A DNA stretch of 64,000 nt from Pseudoalteromonas aurantia 208 (GTDB taxonomy: Bacteria; Pseudomonadota; Gammaproteobacteria; Enterobacterales; Alteromonadaceae), in contig NZ_AQGV01000015.1 in NCBI RefSeq assembly GCF_014858725.1, positions 1,203,805 to 1,267,804 on the forward strand, in the 5' to 3' direction. This document shows positions 17,001-24,712 of this stretch, piece after piece. The translations under genes were made by a program, and so were the position numbers. How positions within the stretch are numbered: position 1 is the first letter of the stretch; every line of letters starts with the position of its first letter. The notes beneath the pieces were generated by a model that did no database searches, was not told where the DNA came from, and saw nothing but the letters and a program-made list of their open reading frames with translations.

Positions 17001-18662
17001 GTACTAGATTATAGATATAATGCAGCCAAACATATACAACAACAAGTGTACCCAGATAACACCATTGTTGAATTTGACCCTAATGGGTTTGGTAAAGCGC
17101 AATCAGTCACCGCGGTGACCAGTGAGGGAACTGAACTACAGGTATTTGCATCCGATGTTGAATATTACGTTAATGGTGCAATCAGTGGGTTTACTTATGG
17201 TAATGGTGTAAAACACAGTTTATCGTTTTATGATGATAGTCAACGTCCTAAAGCATTATCAGATAAACAAGGTAATGCCCATTTAGTCCACCTATCTTAT
17301 AGTTATGATAATAATGACAATATTACAAAAATTCTTGATGGTGCCAACACGTCGGCGTACAGCTTAACAAATCTAAAGTATGACAGTTTAGATAGGCTGA
17401 CAGCGACCACGGGAGGCCAAAGTATAGGCTCTAGCGCCTTAGAGTATGATGACTTCGGCAACATTCTAAAATACTCCAGTAAAGGCAGAGCTCTGTCTTA
17501 TACGTACAATGCTAAAAATCAACTTTCGTCGGTTTCTGGTATATCAGGAAAATATGACAATATTCAGTATGATAGCCGTGGAAACATTAAACACAATGGC
17601 GCTTTTGCATTGCAGTTTAATGATGCTAACCAGCTAAAGTCAGCCAAAGGAAACACCTATGTATATGATGGGCACAATTATCGTGTGATCAGTAATGATA
17701 ATAATGGGAAGTCTTATAGTTTTTATAGCAAATCAGGTGTGCTGGTCTATCAAGAGACTTCAGAGAATTTATCGCTTGAAGGCACAAACAATATATATCT
17801 CAGTGGTAAATTAATAGCAAAATATGGTGATGTACAACCAAAAACGCTAGCTGAGAGTAAACAGCATTATAAACCTTTTGGTGAAACCATTAATGCAGCA
17901 CAAGATGATATTGGGTTTACGGGGCACAAATTTGATACCGATTTGAATTTAAGCTATATGCAGGCACGATACTATGATCCAGTCATAGGTCGTTTCTATT
18001 CGAATGACCCTATTGGGTTCCGCGATATGCATAGCTTTAATCGTTATGTGTATGCGAATAATAATCCGTATAAGTATATTGATCCTACAGGTATGTTCGT
18101 GGTGTACTATGGTGGCACTGGTAGTGGCAATGCAGGCGTAAGTGGAGCTGGTGCTATAGGGTCTTTTGTAGACATTTCGTTTGATGGACTTGAATGGGGA
18201 GTTTATTCATCAATTGAAGGCGGAGCCCACAGTGGGTTACCTGGTGTGTCAGGTGGTGTTGAATTTGGTTTTTTTACAGGAAAATGGCAAAAAGCTATGA
18301 CCGGTGAATATGTATTGGCCGGTGCCGAAGCTAAGGCTTTGGCTGGTGGGTCTGTAGCGGGAGTAATGACGGTTGGGAAAGATCCTGAATACGGTGTGCA
18401 AGTATCATTATTTGGAGGGACACCAAATGCTGCTGGCTTCATGCATAGAGGGTATGGAGAAGCGACAGATATTGGAGGTGTTAATTTCAAGAAGTTAGGT
18501 GAATTAATCGATGCAACTGTTGACGATTTAATAGACGCAGCAGCGCAGCCTATGGGTCAGACAGCACCCAACCCAACAGGGAAAGGAAGTAGACCAGGCT
18601 TTAGAAATAGCCTCTCTCACCGTGGAAATATGACAAAGAGAAAACAAGGTTCGAGTAGATGA
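14085..18662 (+). CDS. Large secreted RHS/YD-repeat protein, possible polymorphic toxin
   Basis: A 1525-residue exported protein with a signal peptide near residues 1-27 (ALADT). The centre holds many YD repeats (YDNVGSIRTVDYV, YDRNSNLTELVV, YDSLDRLTATTGG, YDDFGN). The RHS core follows at ~1288-1336: MQARYYDPVIGRFYSNDPIG and NPYKYIDPTG. After the core comes a unique 189-residue tail, glycine- and alanine-rich and then basic, which is where toxin domains sit in polymorphic RHS toxins; I recognise no toxin motif. The HTDHLG-type motif usually found before the core is missing. AAGGAG at 14072 supports the start. A G8 tract lies at 14943-14950. It has no VgrG or PAAR neighbour, so type VI delivery is not indicated. 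Confidence 0.85.
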   Translation: MTYNKLYSLMVKGCCLSWALNMGSALADTGIIPPSAKDKQASEQTLLKNHISDFPTERISIQGLKLEHTFVTGRIPFPSGKEVVVGYKVKGFRNGAVFPFFGFDESRHGFKLIGTTSKVGQRSIKTMGCLGAVAGIDFQTTSDTGRQSSAPQGSTAGTRSTQDLAVFQGGAVLRCDSNAKPMVLYPDGMQVKFGAKQVDGNYLRWPLESLQDQFGNSVSVSGGKLTIGNITSELGFDTKGLLESITLTDDTDTYVTNFYYDALNQIDYVLDAEKQRTDFTHTGVYTGGGTSIKSITLPSKLKVTYDYAGYWEGSRNSLTVTAKDITGPNVAPRSFIYRRVNPEVGYPGAAGHRVWVYEYAKDDNGNNVVTENGVSDVYYIHGSDYHGKIYKRERYYGPNETGMELHSKWEQQSLLLRQEVLWEQASVGTELCLKQLNPPYYEFAYINGCKVVRKKREYTSYKMEGGYDTYGTHYKKYEAFNLPWEVQHTRFSSTTLPTEDITNMQFQGDSKYIKYGYTSSTASRLIGNVSSVWVSETDVASKYTQVSKTSYHFGRPKEVYKFGLLQSTSSYHSHGGLKSIHYNVLQDTNTLNRNQHFDSTYYGNVPENTTSRRPHSNNTMSIKQVANGLGWVTSVNNFNGGITSTTFDKLGRVASKQSIRDIARDIDWQGELVEWPSAVKQVITTCVLNTEKTACTNDQTFKVVKHFDANMNTIKQEWHDLVNTQATTSSRYQRFEYNKYGQVTFASNISTSNAETLGTHTDYDESRRKKSVTQDGRGTVHFTYLTGNKIKVTDARNHTTTTTYEAFIAPTYELVNKLESPNGLVTNTELDAFGLAHKVSQIGKDQDGKLTTFTEERKFNEYKQLCLVIRKDVGNVLIGRNALGEATWKKFGSSATECVDEAPAGSVFFTYDNVGSIRTVDYVDDKLDKTYSYDRNSNLTELVVGDVTHTYSYNNQDLLEKETLQLVGEQPLVLDYRYNAAKHIQQQVYPDNTIVEFDPNGFGKAQSVTAVTSEGTELQVFASDVEYYVNGAISGFTYGNGVKHSLSFYDDSQRPKALSDKQGNAHLVHLSYSYDNNDNITKILDGANTSAYSLTNLKYDSLDRLTATTGGQSIGSSALEYDDFGNILKYSSKGRALSYTYNAKNQLSSVSGISGKYDNIQYDSRGNIKHNGAFALQFNDANQLKSAKGNTYVYDGHNYRVISNDNNGKSYSFYSKSGVLVYQETSENLSLEGTNNIYLSGKLIAKYGDVQPKTLAESKQHYKPFGETINAAQDDIGFTGHKFDTDLNLSYMQARYYDPVIGRFYSNDPIGFRDMHSFNRYVYANNNPYKYIDPTGMFVVYYGGTGSGNAGVSGAGAIGSFVDISFDGLEWGVYSSIEGGAHSGLPGVSGGVEFGFFTGKWQKAMTGEYVLAGAEAKALAGGSVAGVMTVGKDPEYGVQVSLFGGTPNAAGFMHRGYGEATDIGGVNFKKLGELIDATVDDLIDAAAQPMGQTAPNPTGKGSRPGFRNSLSHRGNMTKRKQGSSR

Positions 18663-19117
18663 ATACCAAGTTAGGTACAGCGGTAAAAGTATTTATAATC
18701 ACATATATGATTTATATTTTCTACACCATCGTCGTAGGGAAAGTGGAAAGTGGCAAAGCGTTTGAATTAATGAAATCATCAAATTTTACTACCTTTGAAG
18801 TATCTAATTCTCGTTTTCTCAGTGACAAAACTGGTTTTAGGCTTTATAGAGACAAAGAAACGCTTAGCTCGATAAATATGTGTATCAAAAAGCTTGAGCA
18901 AGTACCGGATTATAGGGTCGGGAAGTTAAAGGTTGAAAAAACAGCGGTATTATCCAATGAGAAATATAAACATAAGTTTAATATACATTATTATGAAAAT
19001 GGTATTGTGCTGCTTGGGGGCGGTTACATTCTCAAAGATCTATTGACTAATAAAGTGAAAAATGTGGGGGGGAAAGTCTTTAAATCTGAATGCCTATATC
19101 ATACGATTAATTTGTAG
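18659..19117 (+). CDS. Small membrane-anchored protein, candidate immunity protein
   Basis: A 152-residue protein with one hydrophobic segment near the N-terminus (VKVFIITYMIYIFYTIVVG, residues ~9-27) and a soluble, lysine-rich remainder. The ATG overlaps the RHS stop codon (ATGA), implying translational coupling. Small genes coupled to the 3' end of RHS genes often encode cognate immunity proteins; that is the only basis for the idea here. No family is recognised. A G7 tract (19066-19072) lies near the 3' end, where a slip would change only the last ~15 residues. Confidence 0.55.
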   Translation: MNTKLGTAVKVFIITYMIYIFYTIVVGKVESGKAFELMKSSNFTTFEVSNSRFLSDKTGFRLYRDKETLSSINMCIKKLEQVPDYRVGKLKVEKTAVLSNEKYKHKFNIHYYENGIVLLGGGYILKDLLTNKVKNVGGKVFKSECLYHTINL

Positions 19118-19241
19118 GCTTTTAACTTTAAAAAATTTAGATTAGGAAAAGGACAAAACTAAGAAAGTACAGGCATAAGTTTCTTGCACAATTGGGTTAG
19201 TTAACGACTATTGATATATCCAGCTTTTGTGAGTAATTAAA

Positions 19242-19346
19242 ATGACAAGCGCAAGGAATGCTTTAATTGATTTGTCTGCAACGCCTTATTACCATTTAAT
19301 AGCACGGTGTGTATGCCGTGCTTTTTTGTGGGGAGTTACACAATGA
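19242..19346 (+). pseudogene. Remnant of a Y1 (RAYT-type) transposase gene
   Basis: The open frame encodes 34 residues, beginning MTSARNALIDLSATPYYHLI and ending VCRAFLWG before a TGA. This matches, from memory, the N-terminus of IS200-like/REP-associated tyrosine transposases in Alteromonadales (…YYHCVSRCVRRAFLCG…). The rest of the ~300-residue protein is absent, so this is a truncated relic in the ~310-bp gap between the RHS operon and the next gene. The inverted repeat at 19301-19322 is inside this coding remnant. Confidence 0.65.
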
Positions 19347-19427
19347 TTCACAGAGGTTTAGTATCGCGTTGTGTGCAACATTGAAATTATGTAATATTCC
19401 TTTTTAAATAGTAGTTAAGGAATTAGC

Positions 19428-20474
19428 ATGAACATTTTATGGACTTCACTATCTCTCACTATATTAAGTGGCACTGTACACGCGGAGCAAATAAAAACAC
19501 GGTTTGAAGGTGTATATAATTTAAAAATAGACCATGAGCATAATGGTGCTTTATTTAATGAAGTCGCTACAGATTATGTTTTTCAAGGATTTAACTCTCA
19601 CTTTATTGCAACATCTAATAACAAGATAGTTTCAGGCTCGACCAGCGACAATGGCGTGAGTATTCAGTTTGAAATAAGTAAGCTAAATACTGGGCAAAAT
19701 CAATATTTCTCAGGTCATAAAACAAGCAATGGTGGCTATCAAGGTAGCTGGCATAGTGATGATGGCAGTTCAGGAGATTGGGGCTTAGTAAATTATAAAC
19801 AGCAAGTTTTTACCACCTGTAAACAAATTTTAGATTCAGGCGCCAGTATCGGCGATGGTGTCTACGAGTTAGTGGATGACAATAATGACCCTATGTCTGC
19901 TTATTGTGACATGACATCCAATGGCGGTGGCTGGACATTAGTTGGGAGTTATCCGAATACGGCACCAGGGGGTATTAAACGTATCTCTGAATATGGCCAA
20001 ATACCAGAAACGAACCCAAGTGGGCCAACCCAACTTTGGATGTATCCAGGTACGCTCGCCAAGTTCAGTGATGCAAAAGAGCAGATTGCCTGCAATGTTG
20101 GTGAATTATGTGACACTGGAAAACAAGTATTTGCCGATAATCTAACGGCCCATGAACTTGAGCTTGTTCGTTACTCATGGGGTTATCTTGACCGCGGTGA
20201 ATACATGCCAAAACTGGTGGATGTTCCTTCATGTAGAACTGATTATAATGATGCTACAACGTTAAGAACAGGATGTGTAAACCCTGCTTATTTAGAGTGG
20301 AACGACACGGTTTATCGCAGTACTTACCAAATTGGGTGGCAAATTGATTTATATGGCACAACACACTGTTGGGTAGCACGTGGTGAATATAAATCGGGAG
20401 GCTTAGGTTCAACAAGGTGTGCGACTAACGCTGAGCCAAATGGCACAACTTTTGCGCTTCTGTGGATGCGTTAA
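19428..20474 (+). CDS. Secreted protein with fibrinogen-like GGGWT domain
   Basis: A 348-residue exported protein: signal peptide to about residue 19 (TVHAEQ), a beta-rich N-terminal region of unknown type (~20-125), then a fibrinogen-like/intelectin-like domain. The domain signature is CKQILDSGASIGDGVYEL, then YCDMTSNGGGWTLVGSYP at about residues 130-175. Eight or more cysteines in the C-terminal half suggest disulfides. Bacterial GGGWT proteins are thought to bind carbohydrate or collagen-like ligands at the surface, as animal ficolins and intelectins do. AAGGAA at 19416-19421 supports the start. It is monocistronic; its neighbours are a transposase relic and a MITE, so it may be part of a variable region. 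Confidence 0.75.
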   Translation: MNILWTSLSLTILSGTVHAEQIKTRFEGVYNLKIDHEHNGALFNEVATDYVFQGFNSHFIATSNNKIVSGSTSDNGVSIQFEISKLNTGQNQYFSGHKTSNGGYQGSWHSDDGSSGDWGLVNYKQQVFTTCKQILDSGASIGDGVYELVDDNNDPMSAYCDMTSNGGGWTLVGSYPNTAPGGIKRISEYGQIPETNPSGPTQLWMYPGTLAKFSDAKEQIACNVGELCDTGKQVFADNLTAHELELVRYSWGYLDRGEYMPKLVDVPSCRTDYNDATTLRTGCVNPAYLEWNDTVYRSTYQIGWQIDLYGTTHCWVARGEYKSGGLGSTRCATNAEPNGTTFALLWMR

Positions 20475-20732
20475 TCGTTGTAACTTAAGGTTGAAATGGG
20501 TCAAATGCCTCGTTTCATAATGCTGACTACATATTTAAAGTATTATGAACTTACGGTCTGGCCCTTTTTACGTAAATAATCATAAAGAAACAGATTAAAC
20601 AAATAGAGACAGCGTTCAATTTAGGTAAAAAAAAGAGCTTCGGTTACATGCGGCTTGCCGTTGTATTCGAAGAATTGTGAAGCACAGTGTATTCGTCTCC
20701 CTGACGAAGGTCAGGGTCTATGGGTGTGTAAA
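20475..20732. other. Gene-free stretch with one REP-like hairpin
   Basis: No convincing gene is present. CCCTGAC-GAAG-GTCAGGG at 20699-20716 is a perfect 7-bp hairpin that lies 16 bases before the MITE. It may be a REP-like element or a processed RNA hairpin. A weaker inverted repeat, TTCATAAT...ATTATGAA, spans 20513-20547 just after the gene at 19428. Confidence 0.4.
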
Positions 20733-20927
20733 TAACCTCAGCTCTGGATAAGCGAATTTGCCCAATAAAGCTATTTTTCTCACTCTCGGCGTTGCTTTCA
20801 TTTGTAATAGCCAGCTATTACTGCATAAAAGCGTCTTGGTATTGAACAAAATACCATCATTGGATTGTACGTAAGTTTATTTTCAAAACATTTTCTATTC
20901 CAAAACCCTTATCCAAACCTGAAGTTA
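20733..20927. mobile_element. 195-bp MITE, copy 1
   Basis: This element is 195 bp and is repeated at 29126-29320 at the same length with about 13 differences. The ends are TAACCTCAGCTCTGGATAAG and, inverted, TAACTTCAGGTTTGGATAAG, giving near-matching 20-bp terminal inverted repeats. Both ends carry TA, as expected for TA-targeting IS630/Tc1-type mobilisation. No transposase is encoded, so it would need one supplied elsewhere. Confidence 0.85.
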
Positions 20928-21000
20928 AATAGAAAGTCATGAATAGGCTCCGAAGCAAGCTTTTAGTTTAGTGAAAGCACGGCTGCTTATTGACCAAAGG

Positions 21001-21480
21001 CTAACGGCTCAATAATAACGAAGAATTTATCGGGATGAAGTCGTCACACGATTCAATGAGTAAATTTGCGGTTAACTTGGTCGCGCCATAAACGGTGCTT
21101 TTGATTTGATATTGATTACGTAAATGTGCGAGTAAAATGGCAAAGTCGCCATCACCAGATAACAGTATGATTTCATCAACTTTTTTAGCCGCCTCCATCA
21201 TATCAATGGTAATACCCACATCCCAATCTCCTTTTTTTGAACCATCTTGTCGTTGAATATAGGGCTTAAGCTTCACCTCAAAACCAATTGCTCGTAAAAT
21301 ATTTTGAAATTGAGTTTGTTTATCGTCGCCTTTGTAGGTTGCATAGGCATAGGCGTATTCAATTTGACCAAACTCTTTCGCTTGTGCCCAAAACGCATTG
21401 TAATCAAAGTTGCCACCTAAAGATTGTCTACAGGTGTAATAGATATTTTGAACATCGACAAAAATTGCGATCTTTTTCAT
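21001..21480 (-). CDS. NYN domain (LabA/DUF88-like) protein
   Basis: A 159-residue protein covering one NYN/PIN-like nuclease fold. The conserved acidic sites are visible: FVDVQNIYYT at the start, GDWDVGITIDMM in the middle and ILLSGDGDFAILL before the end. NYN domains are thought to act as metal-dependent ribonucleases; LabA relatives affect gene expression. The length is the minimal domain with no extra C-terminal OST-HTH/LOTUS region. It stands alone, convergent with nothing nearby, and the MITE lies beyond its 3' end. Confidence 0.85.
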   Translation of the reverse strand: MKKIAIFVDVQNIYYTCRQSLGGNFDYNAFWAQAKEFGQIEYAYAYATYKGDDKQTQFQNILRAIGFEVKLKPYIQRQDGSKKGDWDVGITIDMMEAAKKVDEIILLSGDGDFAILLAHLRNQYQIKSTVYGATKLTANLLIESCDDFIPINSSLLLSR

Positions 21481-21787
21481 GGCTAAGCCTAAGTGGTTAT
21501 TCTTTTAGAATCGGTACCTTATAGTATTAGAAGTTATTTGTCATTGATACGATAAACTTGTACCGAATAAGATTATAAGCTACGGTGTTGGTAGACAAGG
21601 CAATTCTTTTGGGCTGGTATGCGGTGGCATTTTTACAATGTTACGACCGCATTAATGTGGAATAACGACACGAAAACGGACCCGTTTAGTGTAAATGTTA
21701 AATTGGCCGCTGTAAGCATATTGCAAAGGCTTTGAAAAAGCGCATATATTTGGCGACCAATGCCGCCAAAATAAGGCTGATCACGCA
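21481..21787. other. Gene-free stretch between NYN and chemoreceptor genes
   Basis: About 307 bp. It must contain the NYN gene promoter (reading leftward). GGTACC-rich inverted arms (CGGTAC at 21513, GTACCG at 21560) and a weak hairpin TTTGGCG...CGCCAAA near 21750-21772 are the only structures seen; neither is convincing. Confidence 0.3.
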
Positions 21788-23422
21788 CTACACTTTAAAT
21801 TCACTGACCAGATGATTTAACTGATGCGACATTTCGCTTAAGTTGTGGCTTGAGGCCTTTGTATGCTCCGCCCCAGTTTCTGTTTGACTCGCAACAAGGG
21901 CGATACCACTCATCCTATTGGCAATATCACTGGTATTTTGCGTTTGAACTTGGGCAGAGTTAGCAATTTTAATATTTATTTCACTCAATGATTTCACTGC
22001 TGAGTCAATTCTTTTTAGTGTGTCGTTACATCTAGAGCCTGTTTCTAACCCTTGTTCAGTTGCACGTTTGCAAGTTAACATTTCGGTTACGGTGGCGGCG
22101 ACGCCTTGATGGAGCTTAGCAATTATATTTTGAATATCATCCGTTGATTGTTGGGTGCGCATGGCCAATGTTCTAACTTCGTCAGCAACGACAGCGAACC
22201 CACAGCCTTGTTCACCGGCTCTGGCGGCTTCTATTGCGGCGTTTAAAGCGAGCAAGTTGGTTTGTTCTGCCACTTTATTTATCACATCGAGCACGGCGCC
22301 GATTTCAGTCGATGATTGCTGTAAATCGATAACCACTTTTTCTGCTTGAGATACGCTTTCTGCCACTTTTTCGATAGCAGCCATATTTGATTGCAAATGT
22401 TCAATGCCTTGTTCGGTAAGTTGCGACGATTGTTGAGCGGTTTTTAAAGCATGCTGTGTTTGTAAAAATACCGACTCTGATGATGCGCTTAGCGCCGATA
22501 TTTTATTTTGTACAGATTCAGTATCGGTATTTTGTTGTTTAATACCGGTTTGAATTTGATTTGTCACACACGCAAGTTCTTCAGCCTGAGAGGCGAGTGA
22601 ATGGGTATTACCGTTAATATTGTTGAGTACATCACGAAAGTGTTGATTCATGCTGTTGAAGGTAAGAGCCATAATCGTTAGTTCATCATTACCTTGGCTT
22701 TTTAATTGAATGGTGAGATCTTTATTTTGGGTGATTTGTCCCATAGTGCGGGTGAGTTTTGTCAGTGGTTTGGTGATGTTTCTGGCAATAACATGTGAAA
22801 GCAATACGAGTAAGCCGATATAAAACACTGTTTCAATGACTATTTGGACTAGGATGTCTTGATAAGCTTGGTGAACATCAGCCAAATATATACCGGTGCC
22901 AATGGCCCAATTCCAGTGACTTAAGCGGTAAATATACGATGTTTTACTTTCTTGCTCTGTCGATCCAGGTTTTGGCCACAGGTATTGAACGAACCCTTGG
23001 TGTTGGAATTTTGCTTTTGCCACAAAGTCTGTAAATGCAGATGAAATGAATGCCTGCGGGTGCAAAGTCATAGATTGGGCGTTTAGTTTTGGTTTAATAG
23101 GGTGTGTGATCATATTCCCCTCTAAATCAAACATGAAAAAGTAACCTGACTGGCCGTATCTGGTTGAGTTAATTAGGTGTTTGGCTTGGCGTTTTTGCTG
23201 TTCCTCATTGAGTTCATGGTTGAGCTTTATCGCGTTAATTTGAGAATTCAAAGTCCCAACCAAATTTTGAGCTTGTATTTTTCTTTCGGCGATCATGGTT
23301 GCCTCAAGTTTATTCGCTGAGGTAAGTTGAATTCCAATGATGATAATACTTGCGAGTATGATGCTGAGTCTTAGCTTATTTGCCACACTTAATTGGCCCA
23401 AAAGGTGATTTACTTTTAACAT
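21788..23422 (-). CDS. Methyl-accepting chemotaxis protein with a Cache sensor
   Basis: A 544-residue inner-membrane chemoreceptor. TM1 is at ~17-35, followed by a periplasmic single-Cache (sCache_2-like) domain with the markers GYFFMFDLEGNMITHP and WNWAIGTGIYL, TM2 at ~190-212, HAMP, and the cytoplasmic signalling hairpin. The hairpin tip reads EQTNLLALNAAIEAARAGEQ, as in canonical MCPs that bind CheA and CheW. The Cache class commonly senses small carboxylates or amino acids. No chemotaxis genes are adjacent, as is usual for dispersed receptors. There is no CheR-binding pentapeptide at the C-terminus (ends VSEFKV). Confidence 0.93.
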   Translation of the reverse strand: MLKVNHLLGQLSVANKLRLSIILASIIIIGIQLTSANKLEATMIAERKIQAQNLVGTLNSQINAIKLNHELNEEQQKRQAKHLINSTRYGQSGYFFMFDLEGNMITHPIKPKLNAQSMTLHPQAFISSAFTDFVAKAKFQHQGFVQYLWPKPGSTEQESKTSYIYRLSHWNWAIGTGIYLADVHQAYQDILVQIVIETVFYIGLLVLLSHVIARNITKPLTKLTRTMGQITQNKDLTIQLKSQGNDELTIMALTFNSMNQHFRDVLNNINGNTHSLASQAEELACVTNQIQTGIKQQNTDTESVQNKISALSASSESVFLQTQHALKTAQQSSQLTEQGIEHLQSNMAAIEKVAESVSQAEKVVIDLQQSSTEIGAVLDVINKVAEQTNLLALNAAIEAARAGEQGCGFAVVADEVRTLAMRTQQSTDDIQNIIAKLHQGVAATVTEMLTCKRATEQGLETGSRCNDTLKRIDSAVKSLSEINIKIANSAQVQTQNTSDIANRMSGIALVASQTETGAEHTKASSHNLSEMSHQLNHLVSEFKV

Positions 23423-23992
23423 GATTTACCTTCAACTGATTGAGATTTGATAGCTAATTGAAACAGCGTTGTCATTTTGGGGCGCAAGTGTACCCTTTGG
23501 AGGTAATAATGAAAGAGGGAACTGAGCCGTTGTTAAGTTTCCACACGGTTAAAGGTAACTATGTTATTGATAATAAATCTCATTATTCACATTATTCACA
23601 TTATTCAAATTGTGAAAGTATGTAAATGGGGAGCATGCTTTACAATAAGAGTTAAGTTTAATAGTGATAAAGGATGGTTTTATGTTTGATTAACAACCTG
23701 TAATTAAGTGAAGGTATGTTTACCTTGAGCCGATTTTAGTGGGGAAAGTTAGTTTTTTATACTTTATATCTTAATGTTAGGTATTAGCATGTTGTGTACT
23801 CATAATTGGAGATATATAAATATGCTCTACTCAATACAATACTTTATGGTTGGTTCTTTACGTTGTAAAAAAGTATAGAACAATGCTGCATAGTGATACA
23901 ACATTGTTTTAAATTCAACATTTGAACCGTAAAAATGATAGGGAGTAAGCTCGTCACTGAATTTATTGATAGCAGTGTATCGGATTTCTACC
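23423..23992. other. 570-bp gene-free stretch with a 9-bp tandem repeat
   Basis: Three perfect tandem copies of CATTATTCA occupy 23581-23607. A small inverted repeat AAGGTA-TGT-TACCTT-like lies near 23712-23726. An 18-codon open frame with a plausible ribosome site is at 23822-23878 but has nothing else to support it. The region is strongly A+T-rich and contains no recognisable RNA gene. Confidence 0.45.
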
Positions 23993-24409
23993 CTAGTGGT
24001 TTAAGGGGGGGTTAATATTTATTTCGAGATTGATGATGAGTAAAACCAGCCCGGTAATTAAAAACATCGCACAACCAGATAAGAGAAAGGGATCGATGAG
24101 TACGTTGTTGTTAAATTCAAATGTTCCTGCTGAGATTTTCTTCCAGCCCATGAAGTGTTGATTGGCTGCAACGACAGCGCCGAACAATCCAATGACAATA
24201 GCAATATATTTGACCATCCAGTGGTATACAAATGGGAGTATAAGTATGATCCCGAGTATCCCAATTACTGTTCTTTGCACCCGACAATATGGGCAAACAT
24301 ACACCGCGCCCATTAACTCTACCAACCATGCAGTTATACTAATTAATATCGCGATAACAGCAACTATTTTTCGATTGTTCGTATACGTATTTAAATCAAG
24401 TAATCCCAT
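23993..24409 (-). CDS. DsbB-like disulfide oxidoreductase membrane protein
   Basis: A 138-residue membrane protein with four predicted segments (~13-32, 45-62, 65-83, 108-130). After the first helix, VYVCPYCRVQRTVIG matches the redox C-x2-C and downstream Gln-Arg that define DsbB/VKOR-like quinone-linked thiol oxidases. DsbB normally has a second periplasmic cysteine pair; only one further Cys (SGCAM) is seen, so it may oxidise or reduce a single partner directly. It is unlinked to dsbA. A Zur-like palindrome lies 53-67 bases upstream. The last residues are Pro/Asn-rich, from a C7/G7 tract at 24005-24011. Confidence 0.75.
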   Translation of the reverse strand: MGLLDLNTYTNNRKIVAVIAILISITAWLVELMGAVYVCPYCRVQRTVIGILGIILILPFVYHWMVKYIAIVIGLFGAVVAANQHFMGWKKISAGTFEFNNNVLIDPFLLSGCAMFLITGLVLLIINLEININPPLNH

Positions 24410-24712
24410 GCGTTCCCTAATAATTATATTTAAAAGTTAAAAGTAAAGTTATTTCTTATAGTGTTATGGTATAACATATCCACCTTTGATGCAAAGGTTT
24501 GAGGTAATGGATGCAAAGGGGGCTGGTTGGCCTGGGCGGTTCTTATGAAGCGCGGCATAATTTATTCGCTGATAAGGTGCTAAAGTGCCGCACAGAGAAT
24601 TAACATGGCACACCGTCATTGAGAAATACGAATAAGGTACATAAGTGAGCAGGCAACCACAGCATATAAATTGAGGTCGCGAAAACCCCTAGTTTTTCGT
24701 GCTTAGGATAAA
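24410..24712. other. Intergenic stretch carrying a Zur-like palindrome
   Basis: About 303 bp with no gene. It holds the palindrome listed at 24462-24476 and a weak hairpin, CGAAAA...TTTTCG, near 24676-24700 that may end the zapE transcript. Nothing else was recognised. Confidence 0.4.
24462..24478. promoter_or_regulatory. Putative Zur box upstream of the DsbB-like gene
   Basis: TGTTATGGTATAACA at 24462-24476 has perfect 6-bp arms around GGT, and continues TATC. It differs from the gammaproteobacterial Zur pattern TGTTATAATATAACA mainly in the two central G bases. It lies upstream of the minus-strand DsbB-like gene only, since zapE ends toward it. Confidence 0.5.

Noticed and set aside
16000..18000. 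Tandem nucleotide repeat or CRISPR in the RHS gene
   Set aside because: The YD repeats are protein-level; the DNA shows no regular spacing or identical units.
19301..19327. Hairpin AGCACGG...CCGTGCT with a T run, as a terminator of the RHS operon
   Set aside because: It lies inside a transposase-like coding remnant and 180 bases after the last gene. It may still end transcripts, but the coding origin explains the sequence better.
23822..23878. 18-residue open frame with a GGAG site
   Set aside because: It is very short, has no homologue I know, and sits in A+T-rich DNA where such frames arise by chance.
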